Shown: in pieces, positions 53,345 to 63,787 of the stretch
How positions within the stretch are numbered: the stretch's first letter is position 1
How the letters are laid out: the number at the start of each line of letters is the position of its first letter
From: Rhodopseudomonas palustris
GTDB lineage: Bacteria; Pseudomonadota; Alphaproteobacteria; Rhizobiales; Xanthobacteraceae
Assembly (NCBI GenBank): GCA_016215605.1
Contig: JACRJB010000031.1
Location: forward strand, 1 to 64,000
Reading direction: 5' to 3'
DNA: 64,000 nt
Notes under the pieces: generated by a model
Told to the model about the DNA's origin: nothing
Database searches by the model: none
Seen by the model: only the letters and a program-made list of their open reading frames with translations
Program-made: the position numbers and the translations under genes

Positions 53345-54670
53345 TCACAGCATGCCGAGCATCCGCGGCAGCCACAGCGACAGCTCCGGCACGTAGGTGA
53401 CGAGGCCGAGGAAGGCGATCATCGTCAGCAGCCACGGCATCACCGCGATGGTGAGTTCGGTGATGCCCATCTTGGCGATGCCGGAGGCGACGTAGAGATT
53501 GAGCCCCACAGGGGGGTGGCACATCCCGACCTCCATGTTCACCACCATCAGGATGCCGAGATGCACCGGATGGATGCCGAGCTTGACCGCCACCGGGAAC
53601 AGGATCGGCGCCATGATCAGCACGATCGAGGTCGCCTCCATGACGTTGCCGGCGAGCAGCAGCAGCAGGTTCACCACCAGCAGGAACACGATCCAGTTGA
53701 CGCCGGCCGTGGACATCCAGTTGGCGATCTGCTGCGGGATGTTTTCGTTGGCCATCAGGAACGAGAACAGCACCGCGTTGGTGATGATATAGAGGATCAT
53801 CGCGCTCATATTGGCGGAGCCGAGCAGCACCTTCGGCACGTCCTTGAGCGACAGGTCGCGATACACGAACACCGCGATCACGAACGCATAGACCGCGCTG
53901 ATCGCCGCCGCCTCGGTCGGCGTGAACCAGCCGGCATAGATGCCGCCCAGCACGATCGCGATCAGCAGCAGACCCCAGACGCATTTGCGGAACGCGACGA
54001 AGCTCTCGCCCCAGGTCGCGCGCGGCAGCCGCGGATAGTCATACTTCCAGGCGCGGTAGAAGGTGGTGACGCCGAGCAGCGTCGCCAGCATGATGCCGGG
54101 GATCACGCCGGCCATGAACAGCTGACCGACCGACGCCGACGACACGCGGTTGCCGGCCGGATCGAGCGCAATCGAGCCGCCGGTCGCCACCGAATATACC
54201 ACCATCACGATCGACGGCGGGATCAGGATTCCGAGCGCGCCGGAGGTGGTGATGACGCCGGCGCCGAACCGCTTCGGGAAGCCCTGCTTCACCATCGCCG
54301 GCAGCATGATCGAGCCGATCGCGATCACGGTGGCGGGCGACGAGCCCGACACCGCGGCGAACAGCGCGCAGGCCATCACGCCGGCGAGGCCGAGGCCGCC
54401 GTACCAGTGGCCGACCATGGTGGTGGCGAAATTGATCATGCGGCGGGCGACGCCGCCATGGGTCAGGAAGTTGCCGGCCAGGATGAAGAACGGGATCGCC
54501 ATGATCTCGAAGTTCTCGATGCCGGTGAACAGCTTCAGCGACACCGCCTCGATCGGCACGTTGGTGAACAAGAACACGAACGACAGCACGGTCAGGCCGA
54601 GCGCGATCGAGATCGGCATGCCGGTCAGCATCAGCCCGATCAGAAGGCCAAAGATCAGCGCGGTGTTCAT
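53345..54670 (-). CDS. dctM: TRAP transporter large permease (DctM)
   Basis: The 441-residue protein has about twelve hydrophobic segments, with the family signatures AIPFFILAGNFLTHGGVARRMINF, AAVSGSSPATVIAIGSIMLPAM, GALGILIPPSIVMVVY and GWFTPTEAAAISAVYA. This is the DctM subunit that couples Na+ movement to substrate uptake. Its ATG overlaps the stop of the small-permease gene by four bases (ATGA), so synthesis of the two is coupled. It is the last gene of the operon. The family type suggests a C4-dicarboxylate or other organic acid as substrate. Confidence 0.93.
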   Translation of the reverse strand: MNTALIFGLLIGLMLTGMPISIALGLTVLSFVFLFTNVPIEAVSLKLFTGIENFEIMAIPFFILAGNFLTHGGVARRMINFATTMVGHWYGGLGLAGVMACALFAAVSGSSPATVIAIGSIMLPAMVKQGFPKRFGAGVITTSGALGILIPPSIVMVVYSVATGGSIALDPAGNRVSSASVGQLFMAGVIPGIMLATLLGVTTFYRAWKYDYPRLPRATWGESFVAFRKCVWGLLLIAIVLGGIYAGWFTPTEAAAISAVYAFVIAVFVYRDLSLKDVPKVLLGSANMSAMILYIITNAVLFSFLMANENIPQQIANWMSTAGVNWIVFLLVVNLLLLLAGNVMEATSIVLIMAPILFPVAVKLGIHPVHLGILMVVNMEVGMCHPPVGLNLYVASGIAKMGITELTIAVMPWLLTMIAFLGLVTYVPELSLWLPRMLGML

Positions 54671-55251
54671 CGCACCGCCTCCGCCGCTGCCGCCGCCGAA
54701 CCGGGCATGTGCGGCTCGTCGATGCCTTCGACATGGCTGTGGTCGTGATGCGGCAGATGGTCGTGACGCCAGAAGTGATACGCAACCTGCAGGAAGCGGA
54801 AGCACATCAGATACGAGCCCAGCGGAATGCACAGATAGACGATCCAGCTGGGGATCTCGAGGTCCGGCGAGGTCTGGTTGGTGTCGATCAGGCCGTAGAC
54901 GAATTTCGCCCCCATGGTGCCGATCACCGCGGTGAAGAACGCGCCCGCGAACAGCCCGAACAGGATCGTCGCCTTGCGGATGCCCGGCCGCATCACATTG
55001 ACCAGCACGTCGACGCCGACGTGGATGCCGGTGCGCACGCCGTAGGCCGCGCCGAATTTCGCCATCCACACGAACATGTAGATGCACAGCTCCTGCGCCC
55101 AGGACAGGTCGATCGGAAACAGGATCGGATAGAACAGCGGGATGCCGACCAGATATCGGTGCATCACGGCGATGAAGATCAGCAGCGTGGCGCCGCCGAT
55201 CATCGTCGCGATCAGGATTTCCTCGAGCCGGTCGAGCACGCGCAGGAACAT
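54667..55251 (-). CDS. dctQ: TRAP transporter small permease (DctQ)
   Basis: The 194-residue protein has four hydrophobic helices in the DctQ pattern: ILIATMIGGATLLIFIAVMHRYL, WAQELCIYMFVWMAKFGAAYGVRTGIHVGVDVL, ATILFGLFAGAFFTAVIG, and IVYLCIPLGSYLMCFRFLQVAYHF. The RTGIHVGVD segment is the family's conserved core. A His-rich cytoplasmic tail (HDHLPHHDHSH) might bind metal, but that is not known for the family. It lies between dctP and dctM, and a strong hairpin (55342-55371) separates it from dctP. Confidence 0.92.
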   Translation of the reverse strand: MFLRVLDRLEEILIATMIGGATLLIFIAVMHRYLVGIPLFYPILFPIDLSWAQELCIYMFVWMAKFGAAYGVRTGIHVGVDVLVNVMRPGIRKATILFGLFAGAFFTAVIGTMGAKFVYGLIDTNQTSPDLEIPSWIVYLCIPLGSYLMCFRFLQVAYHFWRHDHLPHHDHSHVEGIDEPHMPGSAAAAAEAVR

Positions 55252-55341
55252 TCATCTCCCCCGTATGGATCGGCCGCCCGGGTCGGACCCGCCGGCGGCC
55301 GTTGTTGGTGCCGGACGTGCGATACGGTCCGGAAATACATC

Positions 55342-55371
55342 GGGCGCCCGCGCTTGTCGACGCGGGCGCCC
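55342..55371 (-). terminator. Intra-operon hairpin between dctP and dctQ
   Basis: An 11-bp perfect stem (GGGCGCCCGCG with its complement) and 8-base loop lie 10 bases after the dctP stop and about 90 bases before dctQ. Lacking a T-run, it more likely stabilises dctP mRNA or reduces read-through than stops transcription fully. Confidence 0.65.
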
Positions 55372-55381
55372 TCTCCCAGGC

Positions 55382-56386
55382 TTAGTTGGTCGGGCCGCCG
55401 CCGCTTTCCTTGAGGAATTCGGCGATCAGCGCCTTGCCGACGCGGCCACCGACTTCGTCGTAGACCGGCGCCATCGCCTTGCGCATCGCGGCGTTCTGCT
55501 CGGGCGTGAGCGTGATGATCTCGGTCTTGCCGGACTTCTTCATCTCCGCCAGCGCGTCTTCGTTCTCCTTCTGCGACTGGTTGTTGCCGTATTCGGTGGC
55601 TTCGGCCATCGCCTTGTCGAGCTGGGCGCGGACGTCGGCCGGGATGCCGTCCCAGAACTTCTTGTTCACGATCACCGCGTAGCCGATGTAGCCGTGATTG
55701 GTCACCGTGGTGTACTTCTGCACTTCGTGCATCTTCTGCGTGTACATGTTCGACGGCGTGTTTTCCTGGCCGTCGACCACGCCGGTCTGCAGCGCCTGAT
55801 ACACTTCGGAGAACGCCATCACCTGCGGGATCGCGCCGAGCGAGCGGAACTGCGCGTCGAGCACCTTCGACGACTGGATTCGGAACTTCAGGCCCTTGTA
55901 GTCCTCGGGCGCGATCAGCTTCTTGTTGGCGCTCATGATCTTGAAGCCGTTGTCCCAGTACGCCAGACCGGTCATGCCCTTGGCGTCGAGCAGCTTGAAC
56001 AGCTTGGCGCCGACCGGGCCGGTGGTCACCTTGCGCAGCGCCGCGATGTCCGGGAGGATGTAGGGCAGATCGAACACCTCGAATTCCTTGACGCCGGCCG
56101 GGCCGAACTTCGAGATCGACGGCGCCAGCATCTGCACCGCGCCGAGCTGCAGCGCGTCGAGTTCTTCCTTGTCCTTGTAGAGTTGGGAGTTCGGATAGAC
56201 TTCGACCTTGACCTTGCCGGCGGTGTACTTCTCGGCCAGTTCCCTGAACTTCTCGGCGGCCAGCCCCTTCGGCGTATTCGGGGCGACCACGTGGCTGAAC
56301 TTGATGACGATCGGCGATTGAGCCGCCGCAGGTCCGATCAGGGCCAGCATTGCGACCGAGGCCGCGGACAGAATCAGCTTACGCAT
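55382..56386 (-). CDS. dctP: TRAP transporter substrate-binding protein (DctP)
   Basis: The 334-residue periplasmic protein has a signal peptide (MRKLILSAASVAMLALIG, cleavage near AAAQ) and the DctP-family landmarks: VIKFSHVVAPNTPKGLAAEKF, GLKFRIQSSKVLDAQFRSLGA with the substrate-carboxylate Arg, and GVVDGQENTPSNMY. It delivers an organic acid, probably a C4-dicarboxylate, to the DctQM permease. GGGGGA lies just before the ATG. It is the first gene of the operon; the hairpin downstream would favour more binding protein than permease, as usual in binding-protein-dependent systems. Confidence 0.93.
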   Translation of the reverse strand: MRKLILSAASVAMLALIGPAAAQSPIVIKFSHVVAPNTPKGLAAEKFRELAEKYTAGKVKVEVYPNSQLYKDKEELDALQLGAVQMLAPSISKFGPAGVKEFEVFDLPYILPDIAALRKVTTGPVGAKLFKLLDAKGMTGLAYWDNGFKIMSANKKLIAPEDYKGLKFRIQSSKVLDAQFRSLGAIPQVMAFSEVYQALQTGVVDGQENTPSNMYTQKMHEVQKYTTVTNHGYIGYAVIVNKKFWDGIPADVRAQLDKAMAEATEYGNNQSQKENEDALAEMKKSGKTEIITLTPEQNAAMRKAMAPVYDEVGGRVGKALIAEFLKESGGGPTN

Positions 56387-56541
56387 GGGACTTCCCCCTG
56401 GATTTTTTGGGTGCGCGATGATGCACAGGCTCGTGTTTCCCCTTACAGAGACTCGGAGCTAAAAGCCATTGTCGTTTCGGAGGGTGGTGGGGCGGAGGGA
56501 CCCGTTGCACCGCAACAAACGCGCCGGGCGTACGGTCCCGC

Positions 56542-57771
56542 TCATAAGTCCGCGCCAGGGCAGCTGCCATCATGGTGCTGCGACAGCCCCGGCCGCAGGC
56601 GCCGCAAGCGTGAGAGAATGAGGCACGCGCCGAACGAACAAAATGCGGCCAGTCCGAGCACGGCGTTGGTCCCGAAACGATCGAGCAGACCGATCAGAAC
56701 GGGCGGCGACATCGCCGCAACCAGATTGAGCGGCAGCGCAATCCGCGATGTCGCCCGGGCAAACTCGGCTTTGTCGTAGAACACCAGCGGCATTGTCGCA
56801 CGCGCGACGGCAAGGATCCCGCTGGCCAATCCATAGAGCGCGATGAAGACCATGATGGTCCAATGCGAACCGTGGCTCATCATCAGCACCAGCATGGCCA
56901 CAGGAAGCAGGAAGCTTGCGAACAATCCCGTCGTGACGCCGTCCCATCGCCCACCGCCGAACAAATCGACCGCGCGGGCGCCGACCTGAATGACGCCCAG
57001 AGCGGACCCGAAGCCGATCGCTTCGGCGGGGCCGAGGCCTGCGGATTTCAGCAGTTCGATCATGATCGCGGAGAATCCGTAGGTGACGAAGGCGTTCAGC
57101 GCGATCGCCGACACAAGCAGGTAAAACGTGCTGGTTCGGGCCGGTTGGGTATGGCGGGCCTCGGCCGCAACGGCCTTTTTCGTCGGCGCAATTCGTTGCG
57201 GCAAACCGAAGGCAATGAGCGGCAGACACACGATCAGAATCGTGGCCGCATAGACCAGACCTGTGCCTCGCCAACCGATCGCATCCGACAGCGCTCCGCC
57301 GACCGGCCAGAACAGACTGCTGGAGAGTCCGGTGACCAGCATGAGTGCCCCGATCGCACCTCCGGCGGCCACGCCGCAGACTTCGTTGAGAAGAATGTAG
57401 GCGGCCGTCGACAACGCTGCGCTGCCCGCCGAGCCGAGGATGGCCCAGGCGACGAAGTAGGACGGCGCCCCCTGGGCCGACGACATCACCACGAAGCCGA
57501 CTGCGGCCACCACGGTGCCGAGCATCATCACCGGCTTGGCGCCGCGGCGGCTGAAGACGCCCGCTAGCACAGGAGCCCACAGGCCCATCGCGACATAGAG
57601 AATCGAGGTTCCGGCGAACGCCGATGCAACATCCATCCCCAGATCGGCGGCGATCTGCCTGCCGCTGACCGCAGGAAGGCTGAGCGTCCCCCACCCGATC
57701 ACTTGCGTCACCGAAAGGATGAGCAGGACCCTCACCGTCCTGCGATCGAAGCTGCCGAACCGCACCGCCAT
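56542..57771 (-). CDS. MFS transporter
   Basis: The 409-residue permease has twelve hydrophobic helices in two six-helix halves. The loop 2-3 motif is GVFSRRGAKPVMMLGT (a variant of the MFS motif A), followed by WAILGSAGSAALSTAAYILLNEV and GLSSSLFWPVGGALSDAIGWRGT. It resembles the YbfB or oxalate/formate-type uptake-or-efflux group, but substrate is unknown. The start is ATG 57771; GTG 57774 immediately before is also possible. Its neighbour on the same strand (dctP) lies 155 bases downstream and may not be co-transcribed. It is separated from leuA by leuA's terminator. Confidence 0.85.
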   Translation of the reverse strand: MAVRFGSFDRRTVRVLLILSVTQVIGWGTLSLPAVSGRQIAADLGMDVASAFAGTSILYVAMGLWAPVLAGVFSRRGAKPVMMLGTVVAAVGFVVMSSAQGAPSYFVAWAILGSAGSAALSTAAYILLNEVCGVAAGGAIGALMLVTGLSSSLFWPVGGALSDAIGWRGTGLVYAATILIVCLPLIAFGLPQRIAPTKKAVAAEARHTQPARTSTFYLLVSAIALNAFVTYGFSAIMIELLKSAGLGPAEAIGFGSALGVIQVGARAVDLFGGGRWDGVTTGLFASFLLPVAMLVLMMSHGSHWTIMVFIALYGLASGILAVARATMPLVFYDKAEFARATSRIALPLNLVAAMSPPVLIGLLDRFGTNAVLGLAAFCSFGACLILSRLRRLRPGLSQHHDGSCPGADL

Positions 57772-57910
57772 CACCTGTCAAGCCATCAGCGGTCAGCTAG
57801 CAAGCTGCAGATTGTCATTTGATGACAGCCTGGAGGCCTTCTCAAATCGCCGGGCACATCGGCTTCGGCTGTTCTTCGCCTCGACGTTCGGTCCGACCGA
57901 GGTCCCCTCA

Positions 57911-57944
57911 CAAAACAAAAACGCAGCGCCGAAGCGCTGCGTTT
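57911..57944 (-). terminator. Rho-independent terminator of leuA
   Basis: Arms AAACGCAGCGC and GCGCTGCGTTT pair perfectly around a 4-base loop. On the minus strand the stem is followed by TTTTGTTTTG. It lies 34 bases after the leuA stop. Confidence 0.92.
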
Positions 57945-57977
57945 GATGGCGTAGCAAATGCGGCTATCGCCGGGGCG

Positions 57978-59552
<1,575 letters not shown>

Positions 59553-59612
59553 AACGGATTTCCTTTGGTCGGGGCGCCACCGGGGCGCGTGAGGGGCTGG
59601 CGTTCGTGCGAT

Positions 59613-59655
59613 CCCCTGAGTGCCCAGGCGCAAATGCCCAGACGGCCCTCAGGGG
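59613..59655 (-). promoter_or_regulatory. Attenuator-like hairpin of the leuA leader
   Basis: CCCCTGAG and CTCAGGGG pair perfectly and bracket a 27-base interior that itself contains GGGC/GCCC pairings. The 5' arm on the minus strand contains the stop codon of the leader peptide. The distal GGGG arm could also pair with a CCCCTC run at about 59592-59597, giving an alternative structure. No T-run follows, so it may act with Rho or on leuA translation. Confidence 0.6.
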
Positions 59656-59786
59656 CAAATAAGCAGAAGCAGCCCGCCAAGCGCGAGGGTCTCGAGCGCA
59701 AGGGTCGCCTGCGGCGCAGCCGGAATCGCGTCGGAACCGGCCAAAGCCGTCCCCGCCAACTCCATCCTGCCGCTGCGAATCGCCAT
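59649..59786 (-). CDS. leuA leader peptide (leucine-rich attenuator peptide)
   Basis: A 45-residue minus-strand frame starts ATG at 59786 with GAAGGTG about nine bases upstream. It ends in LETLALGGLLLLICP, then TGA (59649-59651). It contains ten leucine codons, including four in a row (CTG CTT CTG CTT) just before the stop, which is itself inside the hairpin stem at 59613-59655. Ribosome stalling at the Leu run would alter folding of the downstream hairpin, as in classical amino-acid attenuators. It lies about 100 bases upstream of leuA. An internal ATG at 59765 could also start it. Confidence 0.7.
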   Translation of the reverse strand: MAIRSGRMELAGTALAGSDAIPAAPQATLALETLALGGLLLLICP

Positions 59787-60007
59787 GCCCAACACCTTCA
59801 GGTCCATATCGTCGGCGACAACCCTTGAGAGACGGTTGACGCAAGAGTCCGACGGACCGAACAGCTATCCTTCTAGACGACCTCGCCGCAGCTTCGCAAC
59901 GGCAAATGATGGGCAAAACCGGCGATAAAGCGTCAGAAATCCTGACCTAAACCATCGTCGGCCGGCCCCGTCGCGGCGACGGGTTTCCTCCCCCACCGAA
60001 ACCCCGT

Positions 60008-61060
60008 ATGCCAATGCGAGCTGAACGACACAGCATGGAGCGCCCCGCGTTGAACTCGATCGATCTGGCCTCACTGGCCGCCGCAACCCCGACCCTCCGC
60101 CACGACTGGACGCGTGAGGAAGCCGCCGCGATCTATCACGCGCCGTTCGCCGACCTGATCTTCCGGGCGCAGACGATCCATCGCCAGAGCTTCGACGCCA
60201 ATGCGGTGCAGTGCAACCAGCTGCTCAACGTCAAGACCGGCGGCTGCGCCGAGGATTGCGGCTATTGCAGCCAGTCGGCGCATCACGACACCGCCCTGCC
60301 CGCCTCCAAGCTGATGGACCCGAAGAAGGTGATCGAAGGCGCCAAGGCGGCCCGCGACGCCGGCGCGACGCGCTACTGCATGGGCGCGGCCTGGCGTTCG
60401 CCGAAAGAGCGCGACATGGCGCCGATCATCGAGATGGTGAAGGGCGTCAAGGCGCTCGGCATGGAAGCCTGCATGACGCTCGGCATGCTGAGCGACGACC
60501 AGGCCAAGCAGCTCGCCGACGCCGGCCTGGATTACTACAACCACAACGTCGACACCTCCGAGGAGTTCTATTCCTCCGTGGTGAAGACCCGCAGCTACTC
60601 GGATCGTCTCGATACGCTGGAGAAGGTGCACGACGCTGGCATCAAAGTCTGCTGCGGCGGCATCCTCGGCCTCGGCGAGAAGCCGACCGATCGCGTCGAG
60701 ATGCTGCGCACGCTGGCCAATCTGCCGCAGCATCCGGAGAGCGTGCCGATCAACATGCTGATCCCGATCGAAGGCACGCCGATCGCCAAGACCGCGACGC
60801 CGGTCGACCCGTTCGAATTCGTCCGCACCATCGCGCTGGCGCGCATCATGATGCCGAAGTCCGACGTCCGCCTCGCCGCCGGCCGCACCGCGATGAGCGA
60901 CGAGATGCAGGCGCTGTGCTTCCTCGCCGGCGCCAATTCGATCTTCATCGGCGACACCCTGCTGACGACGCCGAACCCCGGTGACAGCAAGGACCGCGCC
61001 CTGTTCGCCCGGCTCGGCATCACCCCGCGCGACGACCTCGGCGTGCATACGCACGGGTGA
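60008..61060 (+). CDS. bioB: Biotin synthase
   Basis: The 350-residue radical-SAM enzyme has the cluster motif C80-AED-C84-GY-C87 and [20 protein letters not shown]. Further family landmarks are [38 protein letters not shown] and [15 protein letters not shown]. It inserts sulfur into dethiobiotin to make biotin, using a sacrificial 2Fe-2S cluster. Biotin is needed by the acyl-CoA carboxylase encoded at 23-26.6 kb. The start is uncertain: ATG 60008 and ATG 60035 both lack a clear Shine-Dalgarno. The other bio genes are not adjacent, and it is divergent from leuA. Confidence 0.95.
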   Translation: MPMRAERHSMERPALNSIDLASLAAATPTLRHDWTREEAAAIYHAPFADLIFRAQTIHRQSFDANAVQCNQLLNVKTGGCAEDCGYCSQSAHHDTALPASKLMDPKKVIEGAKAARDAGATRYCMGAAWRSPKERDMAPIIEMVKGVKALGMEACMTLGMLSDDQAKQLADAGLDYYNHNVDTSEEFYSSVVKTRSYSDRLDTLEKVHDAGIKVCCGGILGLGEKPTDRVEMLRTLANLPQHPESVPINMLIPIEGTPIAKTATPVDPFEFVRTIALARIMMPKSDVRLAAGRTAMSDEMQALCFLAGANSIFIGDTLLTTPNPGDSKDRALFARLGITPRDDLGVHTHG

Positions 61061-61192
61061 TCGGAGAACCTCTGAGCCGGGCAGCCGTCGACGCGAGCCC
61101 GGCTCGGGGTACCTTCCTGTCTGCACGCTTTGAAACCGACAGTGTTCGGCCTATATTCCACATGCGATCTGGTGGATGGCAGGGAGGCGCGG

Positions 61193-61426
61193 ATGCAGGT
61201 TTCCAAATGGGGCGACAGTCTCGCCGTCCGGCTGCCTCAGACGCTGGTCGACCAGCTCGGCCTCAAGGAAGGCGACGAGTTGAACGTGGTCGCCGCGAGC
61301 AACGGCGTCCTCGAAATCGAAACCCGAGAACAACAGCGGCGTCGGGCGCTTGACCGGATGGCTGAGCGCAGCTGGACGCTGCCCGAAGGCTATCGCTTCG
61401 ATCGCGACGAAGCCAACGAACGTTGA
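61193..61426 (+). CDS. AbrB/MazE-type antitoxin of a VapBC-like pair
   Basis: The 77-residue protein starts MQVSKWGDSLAVRLPQTLVDQLGLKEGDELNV, the swapped-hairpin AbrB/SpoVT DNA-binding fold of VapB/MazE antitoxins. A C-terminal tail with WTLPEGYRFDRDEANE follows that would mask the toxin. GGGAGG lies just before the ATG at 61193; a longer frame from 61130 has no such signal. Its stop overlaps the toxin start (TTGA). As in related modules, the antitoxin with its toxin probably represses this promoter. Confidence 0.9.
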   Translation: MQVSKWGDSLAVRLPQTLVDQLGLKEGDELNVVAASNGVLEIETREQQRRRALDRMAERSWTLPEGYRFDRDEANER

Positions 61427-61827
61427 CCGCGTTCTTCGATACCAACATCCTCATCTATGCCCAGGAGGCCGGAACGAAGGCCGATCGCGCCCGCGCGCTT
61501 ATTGCGCAGGGTGGCAGACTCAGCGTCCAGGTTCTGAACGAGTTTGCCACCGTCGCACGGCGCAAGCTCGCCCATGACTGGGGAGAGATTGCCGATGCGA
61601 TCGATGACGCTCTGGTGTTAGCTGGGCCGCCGCTTCCAATCACGATCGACCTCCATATCACCGCAAGAACGCTCGCCGAGCGACACCGTCTCGCCTTCTA
61701 CGACGCGCTGATCGTCGCCGCCGCGCTCGAGGCAGGCTGCGATACGCTCTACAGCGAAGACATGCAGCATGGCCGGACCATCGGCACACTGCGCATCGAA
61801 AACCCGTTCCTCGAACGCGCGTCGTGA
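61423..61827 (+). CDS. PIN-domain toxin (VapC type)
   Basis: The 134-residue protein has the PIN-domain acidic residues: D6 in FFDTNILIYA, Glu in VQVLNEFATVARRK, Asp in HRLAFYDALIVAAAL and Asp in LYSEDMQHG. VapC toxins are Mg2+-dependent ribonucleases that cut tRNA or rRNA; the target here is unknown. Translation begins at a TTG (61423) that overlaps the antitoxin's stop codon, which should keep toxin output low relative to antitoxin. Its own stop overlaps the next gene's GTG start by four bases. Confidence 0.9.
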   Translation: MTAFFDTNILIYAQEAGTKADRARALIAQGGRLSVQVLNEFATVARRKLAHDWGEIADAIDDALVLAGPPLPITIDLHITARTLAERHRLAFYDALIVAAALEAGCDTLYSEDMQHGRTIGTLRIENPFLERAS

Positions 61828-63059
61828 CGGTGCCCGGACAACCGGCGCAATCGTCGCCGTCCACTTGGGGACCGGTCGCGCTGGTAGCGCTGCCGACCTT
61901 TGCGCTCGCCAGCCTCTACGGTTTCGCGGTGCTGGGGTCGACCGCGATCAAGCCGGGCTTCATCGGCCTGAACCACATCGCGCTCGGCACCGACTGGGCG
62001 GTGTTCTGGGGCGCGATCCGCAGCATGCTCGACGGCAATCTGCCGCTGATCATGGACGGCGACCGCTTCACCGCGTTCCTCAACGATCAATTGCGCGACT
62101 GGCTCACGGTGCCGCTGGCGTATCGGCCGTGGTTCTATCCGCCGAGCTTCCTGGTGCTGCTGCTGCCGTTCGCGCCGCTCGGCTTCGTCGGCTCCTACGT
62201 CGCGTTCCAGATCGTCAGCGCCGCCCTGCTGGCCGCCGCGCTGCTGATCGGCGCCGACCGCCCCGACCGCGCCCGCTGGGTGACGCTCGCGGTGCTGCTG
62301 TCGCCGGCCGCGGCGATCACGGTCACCGACGGCCAGTGCTCGTTCCTGGTCGCGGCGTTGTTCGTCGCCGGATTTCGGGCGCTGCCGCAGCGGCCGCTGC
62401 TCGGCGGCGCGCTGCTCGGCCTGCTCAGCTTCAAGCCGCAATTCGCCGTGCTGATTCCGGTGGCTCTGATCGCCGGTGGGTGCTGGCGCGCGCTGCTGGC
62501 CACGGCCCTCTCCGCGCTGGCGCTGGCGGCGGCGAGCGCGCTGATCTTCGGCCTCGACATCTGGATCTGGTGGCTGCCGAAGCTGATCGAGAATCTGCTC
62601 AGCGGCGATCCGAAATGGGCGACCTACGGCCGGATCTGGGGTCACAGCGTCTGGGCCTGCGCCAAGCTGCTTGGCGCCGGCGACGGCGTCGCCTCCGCGC
62701 TGCAGGCCGCGGCGGTGGTCGTCGCGGTGGCGGTCACCGCGCTGGCTTTCCGCGTCAGCCGCGCGCCGGATTTGCGGCTGGCGATCCTGCTGGCCGCGAC
62801 CATTCTCGCCGCGCCGCATTCCGGGCCTTACGACGCCGTGCTGCTGGTGGTCGCGCTGGCGCTGTGGTTCGCGTCGTTCACTGCGCCGCCGGGGCCGCTG
62901 CCCTGGCTGGTCGCGACCGCGATCTGGCTGGTGCCGCTGGCGAGCCCCGCGGTCTATGTCGAAGCCGGACGGTTCGCGCCGGTCGCGGTGCTGGCGATGA
63001 TCGGGCTGATCTTCCTGGCGCTACGCAGAGGCGATACGGCCGCGGCCGCGCCGGCCTGA
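61824..63059 (+). CDS. GT87-like (DUF2029) polytopic mannosyltransferase-type protein
   Basis: The 411-residue membrane protein has about ten hydrophobic helices, with an early Asp in GTDWAVFWGAIR (the acidic residue in the first loop typical of GT-C enzymes), FYPPSFLVLLLPFAPLG, and LLSFKPQFAVLIP in the middle. This is the pattern of the GT87/DUF2029 family, which includes polyprenyl-phosphate-mannose-dependent mannosyltransferases in actinobacteria. In alphaproteobacteria the acceptor is unknown. The GTG start overlaps the toxin gene's stop (GTGA), so it may be translated from the toxin-antitoxin transcript. Its stop directly abuts the convergent Nudix-like gene. Confidence 0.8.
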   Translation: MTVPGQPAQSSPSTWGPVALVALPTFALASLYGFAVLGSTAIKPGFIGLNHIALGTDWAVFWGAIRSMLDGNLPLIMDGDRFTAFLNDQLRDWLTVPLAYRPWFYPPSFLVLLLPFAPLGFVGSYVAFQIVSAALLAAALLIGADRPDRARWVTLAVLLSPAAAITVTDGQCSFLVAALFVAGFRALPQRPLLGGALLGLLSFKPQFAVLIPVALIAGGCWRALLATALSALALAAASALIFGLDIWIWWLPKLIENLLSGDPKWATYGRIWGHSVWACAKLLGAGDGVASALQAAAVVVAVAVTALAFRVSRAPDLRLAILLAATILAAPHSGPYDAVLLVVALALWFASFTAPPGPLPWLVATAIWLVPLASPAVYVEAGRFAPVAVLAMIGLIFLALRRGDTAAAAPA

Positions 63060-63776
63060 TCAGTCGTCGCCGGCCAGCAGCATCGTCAGATAGGCGGTAA
63101 CGAAGCGCGGCATGGTCGGCAGCAGATCCGCCTCCGACCGCACCAGATGCACCCGGCTGAACTCCGGCAGTTCGTCGCGCGCCAGATGCGCCTCGATCCG
63201 CGCCTTCAAGGCGTCGGCGGGCAGATAGACATCGAGGATTCGCAGCATCGCCACGTAAGGTCCGGACTCCACGCAATGCCAGTGATCGGCGGCGCGGTAG
63301 TCGGAGCGCCGCAACCCGGTCTCCTCCTCGACCTCACGTGCGACGCTGGCGGGAATGTCAAGCCGCTTGCCGCGGACATCGGACGGGTCCGGCGTACCGC
63401 CGGCGAAATACACCTTGCCGGCATTGGAGGTGTGCGCGCCCATTTCGCCGAGCACGATCGCGCCGTCGCTCGAGCGGATCACCCCCATGCCGAAGCCGTT
63501 GAAGACCGCGCCGTCGGGGAAGTCCCAATCGCGCCAGCACAGGAAGCTGGCGAAGTCGGTCTCGAAGTAATCGGCGCTGAACAGCCCGCCTTCGAAGCGC
63601 GGCCGCCGTCCGAGCATGACGCGGCCGTTCCACAGCTGCGGCTGTTCGAGCTGCCGCGCGGCGAAATACCCGTCGATCTTCGACCGATGGTTTTGCGCGA
63701 ACGGCCACGCATAGTCGCCGACCCACAGATCGAGATTCGTCACGCGGTGGATCGTGACCGGCGGGGCCGCACTCAT
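63060..63776 (-). CDS. Nudix-like hydrolase
   Basis: The 238-residue protein has a Nudix-box core near residues 130-160: GGTPDPSDVRGKRLDIPASV followed by AREVEEETGL, which fits the REUXEEXGU motif. The stretch before it is longer than the usual box spacing, so the fold is a Nudix relative with an extended loop. The first hundred residues (ending FETDFASFLCWRDWDFPDG) form an extra N-terminal domain that I do not recognise. Nudix enzymes hydrolyse nucleoside diphosphate derivatives; the substrate here is unknown. It is on the same strand as the ABC binding-protein gene upstream in the transcript sense and may be co-transcribed with it. Confidence 0.75.
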   Translation of the reverse strand: MSAAPPVTIHRVTNLDLWVGDYAWPFAQNHRSKIDGYFAARQLEQPQLWNGRVMLGRRPRFEGGLFSADYFETDFASFLCWRDWDFPDGAVFNGFGMGVIRSSDGAIVLGEMGAHTSNAGKVYFAGGTPDPSDVRGKRLDIPASVAREVEEETGLRRSDYRAADHWHCVESGPYVAMLRILDVYLPADALKARIEAHLARDELPEFSRVHLVRSEADLLPTMPRFVTAYLTMLLAGDD

Positions 63777-63787
63777 GGTCGATGCCG

